Assembly: GCA_964415445.1 (NCBI GenBank)
Contig: CAYQAE010000031.1
Location: 1 to 19,868, forward strand
Length of the DNA: 19,868 nt
Origin: CAYQAE01 sp964415445 [NCBI: uncultured archaeon]
GTDB taxonomy: Archaea > CAYQAE01
Reading direction: 5' to 3'
Shown piece by piece: positions 1-7,895 of this stretch; the first letter of the stretch is position 1, and every line of letters starts with the position of its first letter. The position numbers and the translations under genes were made by a program. Below the pieces are notes generated by a model, which saw only the letters and a program-made list of their open reading frames with translations, made no database searches and was not told the DNA's origin.

Positions 1-157
1 TTAAAGAAGTTAAGTTAATTTCCAATTTAATATATTAAAACAACTCAATATTTTAAAAAAATGGTTTAATTTCAATATTATTAGAATTAAAATTTGTTTT
101 TAAATATTTTAGCTAATATTTGATGTTTCAAAAATTCTTAAATACTGCCCTTAAATT

Positions 158-174
158 AAAATATACTATAAGAG
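158..174 (+). promoter_or_regulatory. Candidate TATA-box region of the pyruvate kinase gene
   Basis: The stretch contains overlapping TATA-like elements (ATATACTATAAGAG) centred about 27-35 bases before the ATG at 199. No Shine-Dalgarno match is visible just before that ATG (AGATATAGAAAAAA). This arrangement fits an archaeal leaderless or very short-leader transcript. The call rests on position and composition only, in a region that is almost entirely A and T, so it is tentative. Confidence 0.35.
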
Positions 175-198
175 TTATTATACTAGATATAGAAAAAA

Positions 199-1209
199 AT
201 GACACAAATTATTTGTACAATTGGACCTGCAAGCTCGAAAAAAGAGATTTTAGAGGATATGAAATATGCAGGAATGGATGTAGCTCGGCTTAACTTTTCT
301 CACGGAAATCACCGGTCACATCAAGCATATATTGATACAATTGAAAAAGTAAATACAAAATTAGACAAAAAAATTAAGATACTCCAAGATCTAGAAGGAT
401 ACCGAATTAGAATTGGTAAATTGAAACAAAAAGAAGGTATACAGCTAAAAAAGAAAGAGAGAATATTTCTCTCAAATGTAGCAGGTGTAGATGAAATTAT
501 CCCTTTTGATTATCAAGGATCACTCGATGAGATAGAGCAGGGAAATAAGATCTACATTGATGATGGAAAAATTGAGCTTGAAGTTATACGTACAAAAGAA
601 GAGTTTATTGAAGCTGAAGTGACAATCCCTGGACGTCTGATGAGTAACAAAGGAGTAAATATACCAAAAGCCACATTCAAAATTAAAGGCATAAAAGAAA
701 AAGACAGAAACGATATTAAATTTGGAATAGAAAATAATGTTGATTTCATTGCCCAATCCTTTGTTAGAACAAAAGATGATATTTTAAATTTACGAAAAAT
801 AATAGGAAATAACAGTAAATGTAGTGTAATTGCAAAAATTGAATGCAAAGAAGGAATAAAAAACATTGATGAAATTATAGATGTATCTGATGGTATAATG
901 ATTGCACGGGGAGATATGGGAGTATCAATTCCAATTTATCAAGTACCGATAGTCCAAAAAATGATTATCAAAAAATGTAACAAAGAGAATAAATTTGTAA
1001 TAACTGCCACCCAAATGTTAGATAGTATGACCTTCTATCATAAACCAACACGTGCTGAAGTATCAGATGTATCAAATGCAGTAATTGATGGCACAGATTT
1101 TGTAATGTTATCTGGTGAGACTGCAGTAGGAAAATATCCTAAAGAGACAGTTGCGATGATGCAAAAAATTATAGATTATACTAAAAATAATGTATCCACC
1201 TTAGTGTGA
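199..1209 (+). CDS. pyk: Pyruvate kinase, short form lacking the C-terminal domain
   Basis: Converts phosphoenolpyruvate and ADP to pyruvate and ATP, the last step of glycolysis, in the cytosol. Family landmarks appear in order: TIGPAS (8-13), ARLNFSHG (29-36, with Arg30, Asn32 and Ser34 of the active site), Asp64, a B domain from about 66 to 160, the active-site block IAKIECKEG (Lys213, metal-binding Glu215), ARGDMG (Asp239), TATQMLDSM (Thr271) and [10 protein letters not shown] near 305-314. The protein is 336 residues. Typical pyruvate kinases have about 470, and the missing part corresponds to the whole C-terminal domain that carries allosteric and subunit contacts. The reading frame ends in a normal stop 41 bases before the convergent neighbour, so no leftover C-domain follows. 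The usual GPKIR/GPEIR motif reads GYRIR at 67-71. All catalytic residues I can place are kept, so an active but differently regulated enzyme is likely. Confidence 0.93.
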   Translation: MTQIICTIGPASSKKEILEDMKYAGMDVARLNFSHGNHRSHQAYIDTIEKVNTKLDKKIKILQDLEGYRIRIGKLKQKEGIQLKKKERIFLSNVAGVDEIIPFDYQGSLDEIEQGNKIYIDDGKIELEVIRTKEEFIEAEVTIPGRLMSNKGVNIPKATFKIKGIKEKDRNDIKFGIENNVDFIAQSFVRTKDDILNLRKIIGNNSKCSVIAKIECKEGIKNIDEIIDVSDGIMIARGDMGVSIPIYQVPIVQKMIIKKCNKENKFVITATQMLDSMTFYHKPTRAEVSDVSNAVIDGTDFVMLSGETAVGKYPKETVAMMQKIIDYTKNNVSTLV

Positions 1210-1243
1210 TAAACTCTCATCTATATTTTTATAGGATATATGT

Positions 1244-1258
1244 TGGTTTTTTATTTTC
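1244..1258 (+). terminator. T-rich stretch after pyruvate kinase
   Basis: A run of six T, then A, then four T lies about 40 bases after the pyruvate kinase stop. Archaeal RNA polymerase often terminates at oligo-T tracts without a hairpin. The tract overlaps the last codons of the convergent gene. Tentative. Confidence 0.3.
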
Positions 1259-2894
1259 TCAATGCTCCAATACCAATCATAGCTATTAAAGCTGCCAATA
1301 TATAAAAACCATAGTCATCTATAAAATTATCATCAGATAAATCTCCTCTAAGATCATCTATAGTATTATTTAAATTCTCTAAATTCTCTTCTAATTCTGC
1401 GGTTTTATTTGTTGCAGTAATAGATCTTATTACTTCATTATTATTCTCATTAGATTCTGATATTAAATTATTAGAATCTATTTTTACCTTAACTTCAGTT
1501 GTGCCTAGTGGAATAGTCCAATTAATTGAAGCTGCAACGTAATTTGTATTTGTAAAATCAACATAAGTTGAATTTATCTCAACATCATCTGCATAGAAAG
1601 TTACTTTGACATTATTAATTTGATTTCCTTTTTCTTTGTGAATATTTGCAGTTATAACTATATTGTCATCTGCTTGTGGGTTTGTATTTGAAAATAATAC
1701 ATCTGTTACTTGTAAATAAAGATCATTTTGTGAGCATTTGTAGACATAAATATGATTATCTTTATTTCCTGCTATAATATCATCAATGCCATCATTATCT
1801 ATATCATCAGAGACAACATGGCGAACATGACCTGAATAGTCAATATCCCAAATTAAAGATCCTTCTAAACTAAAAACAAATAAAGAATATGGAAAACCAC
1901 CTGTCCCAACAATTATTTCTTTTTTTTCATCACCACATATATCATCTGTGTCAACTGTGTAGTAATTTCCATTAAGAGAATAATTCCAAATTAAAATACC
2001 ACTAGATGCAAATACAAAAACATTGCCTAATCCAGAAAAATCGTGAGATACTGCAATTACTTCATTTACACCATCATTGTCTAAATCATCAATTTGTGTA
2101 AAACCTCTAGAAAAATAATTTGATGTACGGTATTGTGCAATATATTTCCACAATAAAGTTCCATCAGATTTTATTGCATATGTTGTATTATTAGTATAGG
2201 ATCCAGAAACTATATCTTCCAAACCATCTCCATCTAAATCACCAACAGATATAGAATCATATTGATTATTGCCAATCGAAAAGTTCCATATTTGTGTTCC
2301 AATGCTATTTAATAAATATATATAATCATCATTCGACCCCAATACAATCTCTTTACTACCATCACCATTATAATCAATTATTTCAAGATCCCAAACGTTA
2401 TCACCCGTTTCATAACTCCATACAAAGTTACCATTATGAGATAAAACAGTAATATTATTATTATCAGAGCTAAATAATATCTCTATATCCCCATCATTAT
2501 CAATATCAGCACATGTTATATCGTTTATATCCTCACCTACACCTGCCTCATATTTCCAAATGAGTTGACCATTATTCCTTAATGCATATACTGTTCCATT
2601 AATATTTCCAGCTAAAACTTCAATTGAATTATCATTATTTATATCACAACAACAAACAATCCAAACATCATCAGATGTAGTATAATTCCATAATAAACTT
2701 CCGTCAGAGTTTATAGCTGTAATATTTTTATCATCTGTGCCCATAATAACATCATTTATTCCATCATTATCTAGATCAGCTATAGAAACACATCTTACAT
2801 CATCATTTGCAGAATAGTTCCATAATTCATAAGGATATGCATTTACATTAATTATAGATAACAAAAAAACCAAAATAGACAAATATCTCTTCAT
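1251..2894 (-). CDS. Secreted FG-GAP/VCBS-like beta-propeller protein with CARDB domain and C-terminal membrane anchor
   Basis: Predicted cell-surface protein of 547 residues. A signal peptide (MKRYLSILVFLLSIINVNA, cut before YPYEL) is followed by eight repeats of about 45 residues. Each begins with LLWNY/LIWKY-type strands and most carry a calcium-loop motif such as DLDNDGINDV or DIDNDGDIEI. This is a blend of FG-GAP/VCBS and PQQ-like repeats, expected to form one eight-bladed propeller (about 20-390). A CARDB-like Ig fold follows (about 391-490, ending ESNENNNEV), then a short coiled coil (ELEENLENLNNTIDDLRGDL) and a terminal hydrophobic helix ending in ALRK. The longer frame opening at 2936 is unlikely: that codon lies at the edge of the probable TATA box (2938-2949). 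The ATG at 2894 has GGTG exactly six bases upstream and starts the signal peptide. Ligand unknown; adhesion or a wall role is inferred. Confidence 0.85.
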   Translation of the reverse strand: MKRYLSILVFLLSIINVNAYPYELWNYSANDDVRCVSIADLDNDGINDVIMGTDDKNITAINSDGSLLWNYTTSDDVWIVCCCDINNDNSIEVLAGNINGTVYALRNNGQLIWKYEAGVGEDINDITCADIDNDGDIEILFSSDNNNITVLSHNGNFVWSYETGDNVWDLEIIDYNGDGSKEIVLGSNDDYIYLLNSIGTQIWNFSIGNNQYDSISVGDLDGDGLEDIVSGSYTNNTTYAIKSDGTLLWKYIAQYRTSNYFSRGFTQIDDLDNDGVNEVIAVSHDFSGLGNVFVFASSGILIWNYSLNGNYYTVDTDDICGDEKKEIIVGTGGFPYSLFVFSLEGSLIWDIDYSGHVRHVVSDDIDNDGIDDIIAGNKDNHIYVYKCSQNDLYLQVTDVLFSNTNPQADDNIVITANIHKEKGNQINNVKVTFYADDVEINSTYVDFTNTNYVAASINWTIPLGTTEVKVKIDSNNLISESNENNNEVIRSITATNKTAELEENLENLNNTIDDLRGDLSDDNFIDDYGFYILAALIAMIGIGALRK

Positions 2895-2900
2895 TATAAG

Positions 2901-2904
2901 CACC
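2901..2904 (-). promoter_or_regulatory. Ribosome binding site (GGTG) deciding the start at 2894
   Basis: On the minus strand the sequence reads GGTGCTTATAATG. The GGTG can pair with the CACC of the archaeal 16S rRNA tail and lies six bases before the ATG. The same GGTG-six-bases-start spacing is seen at 12587, 13152 and 16355, which supports this choice over the in-frame codon at 2936. Confidence 0.6.
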
Positions 2905-2937
2905 ATAAAATTAACGTAATGTTGTATAATAACCAAA

Positions 2938-2949
2938 CTTTTTTATACA
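2938..2949 (-). promoter_or_regulatory. Candidate TATA box of the propeller-protein gene
   Basis: Minus-strand TGTATAAAAAAG, centred about 50 bases before the ATG at 2894, predicts a transcript start near 2918 and a leader of about 24 bases that contains the GGTG site. The gene therefore probably has its own promoter, separate from the upstream 1021-residue protein gene. Confidence 0.45.
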
Positions 2950-2994
2950 TTTAAATTTCATTGTTCTTTTTAGCTATTCTCTTCTTCTGTGCTT

Positions 2995-5900
2995 TTATTT
3001 TCTAAATTTTCTAGCCAACAGTCCAGCAGGGCCTAAAATCAGACCAATTAATACAGTTGGGCCACAAATTCCTAAAAATCCGCCGCCATCTGATGAATCA
3101 TCTTCTTCAATATCTAGATAAAGAGGAAATGAAATTTCATTATCATTATAATCTGTCTCTAAAGTAGAATTATCAGCATTGACTATAATAATTAGATTAA
3201 TATTACCTTTAGAAAATCCTATATCTTTTAAATCTTGAATTAACTTACTATCTACTTCAAAAGTATAAACATTCTCTATTTCATATTCTAATATATCAAC
3301 TAAAGTTGATCCGATATAATACTTTAGATTATCAGACTGAAAATAGAAACTTACATTTATGTCTGATAATGATACCTCAGAGTATGAGGAAATAGCCGTA
3401 GTTACTGTAAATGGAACACCCTCTACAACCTCTACATTTACACTTACTATGCGAATACGTAAATTATTATTCACAATTGTAATAGTTCTATTTTTTGTTA
3501 CATTAACGTTTCCAAAGACATCTCTTAATTCATAGTGATAAATAATTGTACCGCTTAAAGAAGATATAATATCTCCATATGTATCGTATGGATAAAATCC
3601 TGATCGAGAATATAGAGTTTGATTTAGGACTTCTCCGTTTTCTTTATAGATTATGATATTTTGATAGCCAGCCCATGCAACTACGCTATTGTCTGAAATA
3701 TTTATATCAAAATTAACACTAGTATCATAGATGTATTCTTCAATTGGCGAGACTACTTTATAAGTCGGTGGAGTATTATCAGTTTCGACATTAAAAGCTA
3801 CAGTTGTAACATTATAATTATTATAAGAATCATTCATATAAATTGTAATTACATTTTCACCTATCTCTGCTGCATAGATTGTTGTATAATAAGGATCTCC
3901 ACTCATTGTTTGATTAGATCCATTATATTCTAAAACTACTTTAGATACACCACTAGGATCTAAAACATCTAAAGAGACTTTTAATTGAAAATTAAGATAA
4001 GTTGTATTTGAAAGGGATAGAATATTCGTATTGTCTCTTTCAACATCTAATATTTTTAAGTTAGAATATGTTGGTGGGGACAAATCTTGGACTGTAAAAT
4101 TCAATTTTTCTGTTTTATTCCAGTTATTGTAGGTATCATTCATATAAATTGTAAAGTTGTTTATACCTTCATCAGATGTAGTTAAAGAATATTCATAAAT
4201 ATCTATGCTACTATTTTCCATAGTATAGTTTATACCATCTAATTCAATTAATACTGTATCCACTTGGATATCATCTGTTACATTTATTGTAATTGTATGT
4301 TCATCATTGTAATTAACGTATTGATTGCTTCCCGTTATATTTCTGTAGATAGGTGGTGTTACATCAAGATAAGTTACAAAAATCGTACAAAATTCGGTAT
4401 TACTTATATTATCATATGCTACAATTGTTAAATTGATAGTTTCTCCATATAATACATTCAATGTAGTATTTAAAACATCTTTCGAATAAATTCCTTCTTC
4501 AGAGTCGTTTACATAAATAGTATAATTTGCGATACCCCATCCAACATCGAACCCAATCCATGTAAGATTATACACCCCGTCAGGCGCGATCTCGCTTGAG
4601 GTAATATTTACAAAAGGATTTGAATTATCAATAAGTGTTGCGTTTTCACTAAGTGATATACCATCTCCAACATAAAAAGGACGATCGATTATTGATACAT
4701 TTGTTACATATAATGTTGCGTTCTTTAATACATTAATTGTGAGATTAACTTTTGAATTTTTCAACTTTAGATCATTTGTATCTGTAATATTAATATCTCC
4801 AAAGACACTGCAGTCATCTAGTGTCATGTTTTGAGTAAATTCTCCAAAAAGAGTGACGTAACTATCTGTAAACTTAAGTCCATCTTGATTTATAGCTTGA
4901 ACCAAATTTGAATTTTCGATTTGTAGATCTATTTGTGAATCAGATACTTCAAGAACAGACCAACCAGACCCGAATGTGTACTTATAAACAGAGCTGTTAT
5001 TAATCAATAGTGACACGTTAGAGTTTTCAGTGATATATATATAATTAAAATCTGTTGAAATTGTGCTCTCTTCAATAACTACGGTGGCATTTGAATTGCG
5101 AATATATAATCCAGCACCACCTGGATCCATACTATTTAAAGATGTATTTTGTAAAAGAATGTTCACATTATTACTACCTGAGCTATATATAGAATGTGAG
5201 CTAAAAGAGGTAATATTTGAATTAATAATTGTAAAGTTAGCTTCAGATACACCAGATAAATAGATAGGTTCATTGCTATATGTACCAGAATGTAAATTAA
5301 TTAGGCTACTGTTGATTATCTCAACGTTTTGCCCTCCAAAGATTATATCAATCGAAGATTCTGGACCAACTATGATTTCTGTATTTAAAATTTTTAACTC
5401 TATAGCATTTCTAAATCCACTACTCCACATATGTTCTGTAAAATTAATAAAACAGCCATCGAAAATCGTTGCATTTGCATTCATAAATCGTGTCAATTTA
5501 AATCGAGAATATGTAAACACGTATTTTGAAGCATAATATCTATTAATTCCATGTGCTAGTGTAATATTTGAATTGGTTATATTAACAGTTGATTGAGCAA
5601 AAGTCATAGAATAAGAACTTGAGTCTCCCGATGCATAAAATTCGCTATCAATTATTGAAATATTATGTATTAGAGTAGATAATAAACCAGAAGTACCTGT
5701 AGTTAGGGCATTTACATATACTTTTGAAGATTGTATTTTTAGATCAGCATAATTATTAATCCCAATATTTTCAGAACAATTTAGAGTACTATTCTCTATC
5801 ATTGTTTCGTTATTATAAATATTAATTGCCCCGGTAACTGTAAGAATAGAATCACTAAGATTGAGTACACCATAAATATTCAAATTTCCATTAATTGTAA

Positions 5901-6060
5901 TATTACTTCCATTGACAATAGACCACGTATCTTCACTATCTACTACAACATTGCTGCCGTAGACCCCTTCATCTGAGTTGTTTATAATTATCTCAGCATT
6001 AACATCATCTAATACTACAAATAAACATACAAAAAAAAGAACAAAAACAAATTTTTTCAT
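2995..6060 (-). CDS. Large secreted beta-helix/Ig-like surface protein with CGP-CTERM-like anchor
   Basis: Predicted envelope protein of 1021 residues. The signal peptide is MKKFVFVLFFVCLFVVLDDVNA. Residues about 25-480 are Asn/Ser/Thr/Ile-rich short strand repeats (forms such as INNSDEG, IINSNIT, ITENSNVS) typical of a right-handed parallel beta-helix. About four Ig-like domains follow (about 485-870), three of them opening with D-x-[TS]-PP-x-Y near 565, 659 and 760. A CARDB-like domain comes next (about 885-985, ending in TDYNDNE). The C terminus is an acidic/Ser/Gly linker, GGGFLGICGP, a hydrophobic helix and a basic end (RKFRK). That layout matches the CGP-CTERM sorting signal known mainly from Thermococcales. 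N-glycosylation sequons (N-x-S/T) are abundant. The ATG at 6060 has GGAG six bases upstream inside GAGGTGGGAG, and the stop of a small upstream frame overlaps it. Ligand unknown. Confidence 0.85.
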   Translation of the reverse strand: MKKFVFVLFFVCLFVVLDDVNAEIIINNSDEGVYGSNVVVDSEDTWSIVNGSNITINGNLNIYGVLNLSDSILTVTGAINIYNNETMIENSTLNCSENIGINNYADLKIQSSKVYVNALTTGTSGLLSTLIHNISIIDSEFYASGDSSSYSMTFAQSTVNITNSNITLAHGINRYYASKYVFTYSRFKLTRFMNANATIFDGCFINFTEHMWSSGFRNAIELKILNTEIIVGPESSIDIIFGGQNVEIINSSLINLHSGTYSNEPIYLSGVSEANFTIINSNITSFSSHSIYSSGSNNVNILLQNTSLNSMDPGGAGLYIRNSNATVVIEESTISTDFNYIYITENSNVSLLINNSSVYKYTFGSGWSVLEVSDSQIDLQIENSNLVQAINQDGLKFTDSYVTLFGEFTQNMTLDDCSVFGDINITDTNDLKLKNSKVNLTINVLKNATLYVTNVSIIDRPFYVGDGISLSENATLIDNSNPFVNITSSEIAPDGVYNLTWIGFDVGWGIANYTIYVNDSEEGIYSKDVLNTTLNVLYGETINLTIVAYDNISNTEFCTIFVTYLDVTPPIYRNITGSNQYVNYNDEHTITINVTDDIQVDTVLIELDGINYTMENSSIDIYEYSLTTSDEGINNFTIYMNDTYNNWNKTEKLNFTVQDLSPPTYSNLKILDVERDNTNILSLSNTTYLNFQLKVSLDVLDPSGVSKVVLEYNGSNQTMSGDPYYTTIYAAEIGENVITIYMNDSYNNYNVTTVAFNVETDNTPPTYKVVSPIEEYIYDTSVNFDINISDNSVVAWAGYQNIIIYKENGEVLNQTLYSRSGFYPYDTYGDIISSLSGTIIYHYELRDVFGNVNVTKNRTITIVNNNLRIRIVSVNVEVVEGVPFTVTTAISSYSEVSLSDINVSFYFQSDNLKYYIGSTLVDILEYEIENVYTFEVDSKLIQDLKDIGFSKGNINLIIIVNADNSTLETDYNDNEISFPLYLDIEEDDSSDGGGFLGICGPTVLIGLILGPAGLLARKFRK

Positions 6061-6128
6061 TATACTCTCCCACCTCTATTTAAAACTAAAATATTATTTT
6101 CACATGAATTTAGATAACTATAAGTCAA
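6060..6128 (-). CDS. Candidate 22-residue leader ORF, stop overlapping the next start
   Basis: Minus-strand frame beginning TTG ACT TAT AGT, preceded by a strong SD-like AGGTGAT (6134-6140, GGTG seven bases before TTG). It encodes MTYSYLNSCENNILVLNRGG plus RV and stops with a TAA whose last A is the first base of the ATG of the 1021-residue protein gene (TAATG). A good TATA box (6168-6177) would start the transcript just before this SD, so the frame would lie in the mRNA leader. This suggests translational coupling. A frame of this length can also arise by chance in AT-rich DNA and the peptide resembles nothing I know, so confidence is modest. Confidence 0.35.
   Translation of the reverse strand: MTYSYLNSCENNILVLNRGGRV
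6062..6076 (-). promoter_or_regulatory. Ribosome binding site of the 1021-residue surface protein
   Basis: Minus-strand GAGGTGGGAGAGTATA precedes the ATG at 6060. It holds two overlapping anti-SD matches: GGTG ten bases away and GGAG six bases away. It is the strongest purine-rich site in the window and lies inside the end of the small upstream frame. Confidence 0.6.
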
Positions 6129-6167
6129 ATTAAATCACCTTTTGGATAATTAACATACAATATAATC

Positions 6168-6177
6168 CTTTATAAGG
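6168..6177 (-). promoter_or_regulatory. Candidate TATA box for the 1021-residue surface protein transcript
   Basis: Minus-strand TTATAAAGGA, about 20 bases beyond the stop of the upstream ATPase gene. It predicts a transcript start near 6147 and a leader of about 85 bases that contains the AGGTGAT site and the small frame. No comparably good TATA element lies closer to the ATG. Confidence 0.45.
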
Positions 6178-6196
6178 CATCCCAAAATTTAATGTA

Positions 6197-7516
6197 TTAA
6201 ACTGAAATCAATAAAAACAACCAACAAGGTATGTATTGTATCTTTTTTCCATCTATTTTTTCCACTTTAAACAAATCCTTAGTAATAACAACTCCTCTAT
6301 CAATTTTAAATTTGTCCATAAAATTAAAGACTCCAGATATATCCTTTTTAGTTATTTTAGACTTATATTTTACTTCCAAAGGAATAATTTTTTTCCCTGA
6401 TTGTAGTATGATATCCACTTCTTTTTTCTGTCTATTGTGCCAATAAAAAAGATCAAAATAATCTAATCTCCTACAATAATTAAAAATAATTGTCTCAATT
6501 TTCAATCCTTCTTTTAAATTCTCTAAGTTTGCAAAAGCATGATCTGATAGATAAATTTTTACGTTCTTTTCCATACTTTTGATTTTGCTAAAAGAAAAAA
6601 ATTGACTTTTTGCAATCAAAAAAGAGCTAAGAAGATACCCAAGATACGTCTTAATTGTTTCAAACTTTGTATTTAGTGAATTTGCAAGTTTTGTATAATT
6701 AACAATATTTCCTGATTCTTTCATAATTGAGTAAAATAATCCTTCCAATACATCCATTCTATTTAGAGTTAAAATATTAACTAAATCCCTATAAAAGGTA
6801 AGATCAATCATTGTTTTTAATTTTGTCTTTATTTGATGACCCACAAATTCATATAACTCTGGAAAACCACCTAAAAGAAGATATTTATTGAAATAAATCA
6901 TAATTTTATCTGAATTTAGAGGAAATGTAATATCATCTAAACTAATCTTTTCAACATCCAATTTATTATATTTTAAGAACTCTCTAAAAGAAAAAGTATG
7001 TAATTGAATTATATTTATTCTCCCTACAAGACTTTCTCCGCTACCTTTTAGTATATTCATAGAAGATGATCCAGAAATAGCAAATTTAATCTTATATTCT
7101 TTATCATAGATGGATTTAATTTCTTCGCCCCAATCTTGTATTTTTTGAATTTCATCAAAAAAAATGAAAACTTTGTTTTTTAGCTCTCTTGGGATTATTT
7201 TTAGTATTTGCTGAAAATATAGATTAACTACTTTTTTTATAATTGTTTCTTCTTTTTTCATAGCATCAAAAGAAAAATAGAGAATATTTTTTGGATTAAT
7301 TCCTCTCTCTAATAAATTAGCTATAGTCTGCTTTATAAGAGTTGATTTTCCGACTCTTCTAAGCCCTATAATACCAGATATCTGATCAGTATTAATTTCA
7401 TCAATCCAATCATTATATATATCCCTTTCAATTAAATTTTGTTTAAGTTTAATTGATTTTTCTCTCCACCATGGATTTTGTTCATTCATCTCTTGTAATA
7501 ATTCTTGGTTTTCCAT
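6197..7516 (-). CDS. AAA+ ATPase with DUF4143-type C-terminal domain
   Basis: Member of the archaeal/bacterial AAA_14-DUF4143 ATPase group (COG1373-like), about 439 residues, cytosolic. Visible features: NPWW near the N terminus (14-17), Walker A GLRRVGKST (51-59), Walker B VFIFFDEIQ (about 116-124, Asp121/Glu122), sensor-like FAISGSSS (about 145-152), the group signature LVGRINIIQLHTFSFREFL (163-181) and YLLLGGFPELY. The C terminus has EVDIILQSGKKIIPLEVKYK, the acidic and Lys residues expected of a PD-(D/E)xK nuclease-like fold. The frame can be opened at a TTG (7534), but the ATG at 7516 lies about 29 bases from a clear TATA box and would give an almost leaderless mRNA. Biological role of this family is poorly defined; copies are often sporadic and mobile-looking. 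It lies between surface-protein genes on the same strand but has its own promoter. Confidence 0.85.
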   Translation of the reverse strand: MENQELLQEMNEQNPWWREKSIKLKQNLIERDIYNDWIDEINTDQISGIIGLRRVGKSTLIKQTIANLLERGINPKNILYFSFDAMKKEETIIKKVVNLYFQQILKIIPRELKNKVFIFFDEIQKIQDWGEEIKSIYDKEYKIKFAISGSSSMNILKGSGESLVGRINIIQLHTFSFREFLKYNKLDVEKISLDDITFPLNSDKIMIYFNKYLLLGGFPELYEFVGHQIKTKLKTMIDLTFYRDLVNILTLNRMDVLEGLFYSIMKESGNIVNYTKLANSLNTKFETIKTYLGYLLSSFLIAKSQFFSFSKIKSMEKNVKIYLSDHAFANLENLKEGLKIETIIFNYCRRLDYFDLFYWHNRQKKEVDIILQSGKKIIPLEVKYKSKITKKDISGVFNFMDKFKIDRGVVITKDLFKVEKIDGKKIQYIPCWLFLLISV

Positions 7517-7540
7517 AAATAATATATTAGACAATAGATG

Positions 7541-7550
7541 CTTATATACT
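7541..7550 (-). promoter_or_regulatory. TATA box of the ATPase gene
   Basis: Minus-strand AGTATATAAG, preceded by a purine-rich BRE-like CCAAAA. Its centre is about 29 bases before the ATG at 7516, so the predicted transcript starts within a few bases of that ATG. No Shine-Dalgarno motif is present, as expected for a leaderless message. Confidence 0.55.
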
Positions 7551-7591
7551 TTTTGGTTTCACTCCACCAACAGTAGGATTTGTGTGTCAAA

Positions 7592-7612
7592 ATATTCCGG
7601 TCACCGGAATAT
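7592..7612. repeat. Perfect palindrome with 10-bp arms and GC-rich core
   Basis: Arms ATATTCCGGT and ACCGGAATAT flank a single central C at 7602. All ten pairs match. The CCGGT/ACCGG core is striking in such AT-rich surroundings. It lies about 56 bases upstream of the ATPase TATA box, where an archaeal activator or repressor dimer could bind. A symmetric operator is inferred; the regulator is unknown. Confidence 0.6.
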
Positions 7613-7848
7613 ATGTTACATTTTAATATATGTTAAATTAAGCAAATTAACGAACAATTGAATGTAAATCATATGAATTTTAAAAAATAATTTTGCAAAT
7701 GGTTTAATTTGTAAATATCCTCTAAATATCATTGATACTGAATTTAAATATATTATTTTCCTGAAAGTCTTCTAAAAAGCTTGTATTGAACCTATTTTTA
7801 ATTATAATCCAATTAATCCTATTTTTCTATCTACAAACTTAAACATCA

Positions 7849-7879
7849 CATACTTACAAGTATGATACTTTAGAGTATG
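7849..7879. repeat. Cluster of CATACT/AGTATG inverted elements
   Basis: CATACTT (7849-7855) pairs with AAGTATG (7858-7864) across two bases, and ATACT (7866-7870) is followed by AGTATG (7874-7879) as a second inverted pair. The cluster lies 17-47 bases after the stop of the 1355-residue protein gene. It could form alternative small hairpins in the 3' end of that mRNA, or be a regulator site. No T-run follows in the sense direction, so it is not a classic terminator. Confidence 0.4.
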
Positions 7880-7895
7880 CTAAATTAGATTAAGT

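Larger units (their letters stand above)
7517..7895. other. Long intergenic gap with palindromes
   Basis: This gap of almost 380 bases, the longest in the window, holds no convincing reading frame on either strand. It contains the ATPase TATA box (7541-7550), an odd-centred perfect palindrome (7592-7612), a direct repeat ATATGTTA (7611-7618 and 7628-7635) and a cluster of CATACT/AGTATG inverted elements (7849-7879) just after the stop of the 1355-residue protein gene. The middle part, about 7640-7840, is plain AT-rich sequence in which I see nothing. Confidence 0.6.

Noticed and set aside
123-300. Plus-strand frame starting with ATG TTT CAA upstream of and overlapping pyruvate kinase
   Set aside because: It runs out of frame through the start of pyruvate kinase, has no SD and no recognisable protein pattern.
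520-866. Two minus-strand frames of 78 and 104 residues inside the pyruvate kinase gene
   Set aside because: They lie fully inside a well-supported gene, are rich in Phe, Ile and Leu as expected for the complement of Lys/Glu/Asn codons, and have no ribosome site or known motif.
5063-5536. Two plus-strand frames opposite the 1021-residue surface protein gene
   Set aside because: Shadows of a long Asn/Ile-rich coding region; no promoter, ribosome site or domain.
60-7710. A 13-base string AATGGTTTAATTT present at 60-72 and 7698-7710
   Set aside because: In such AT-rich sequence a shared 13-mer of this composition can occur by chance; the flanks differ.
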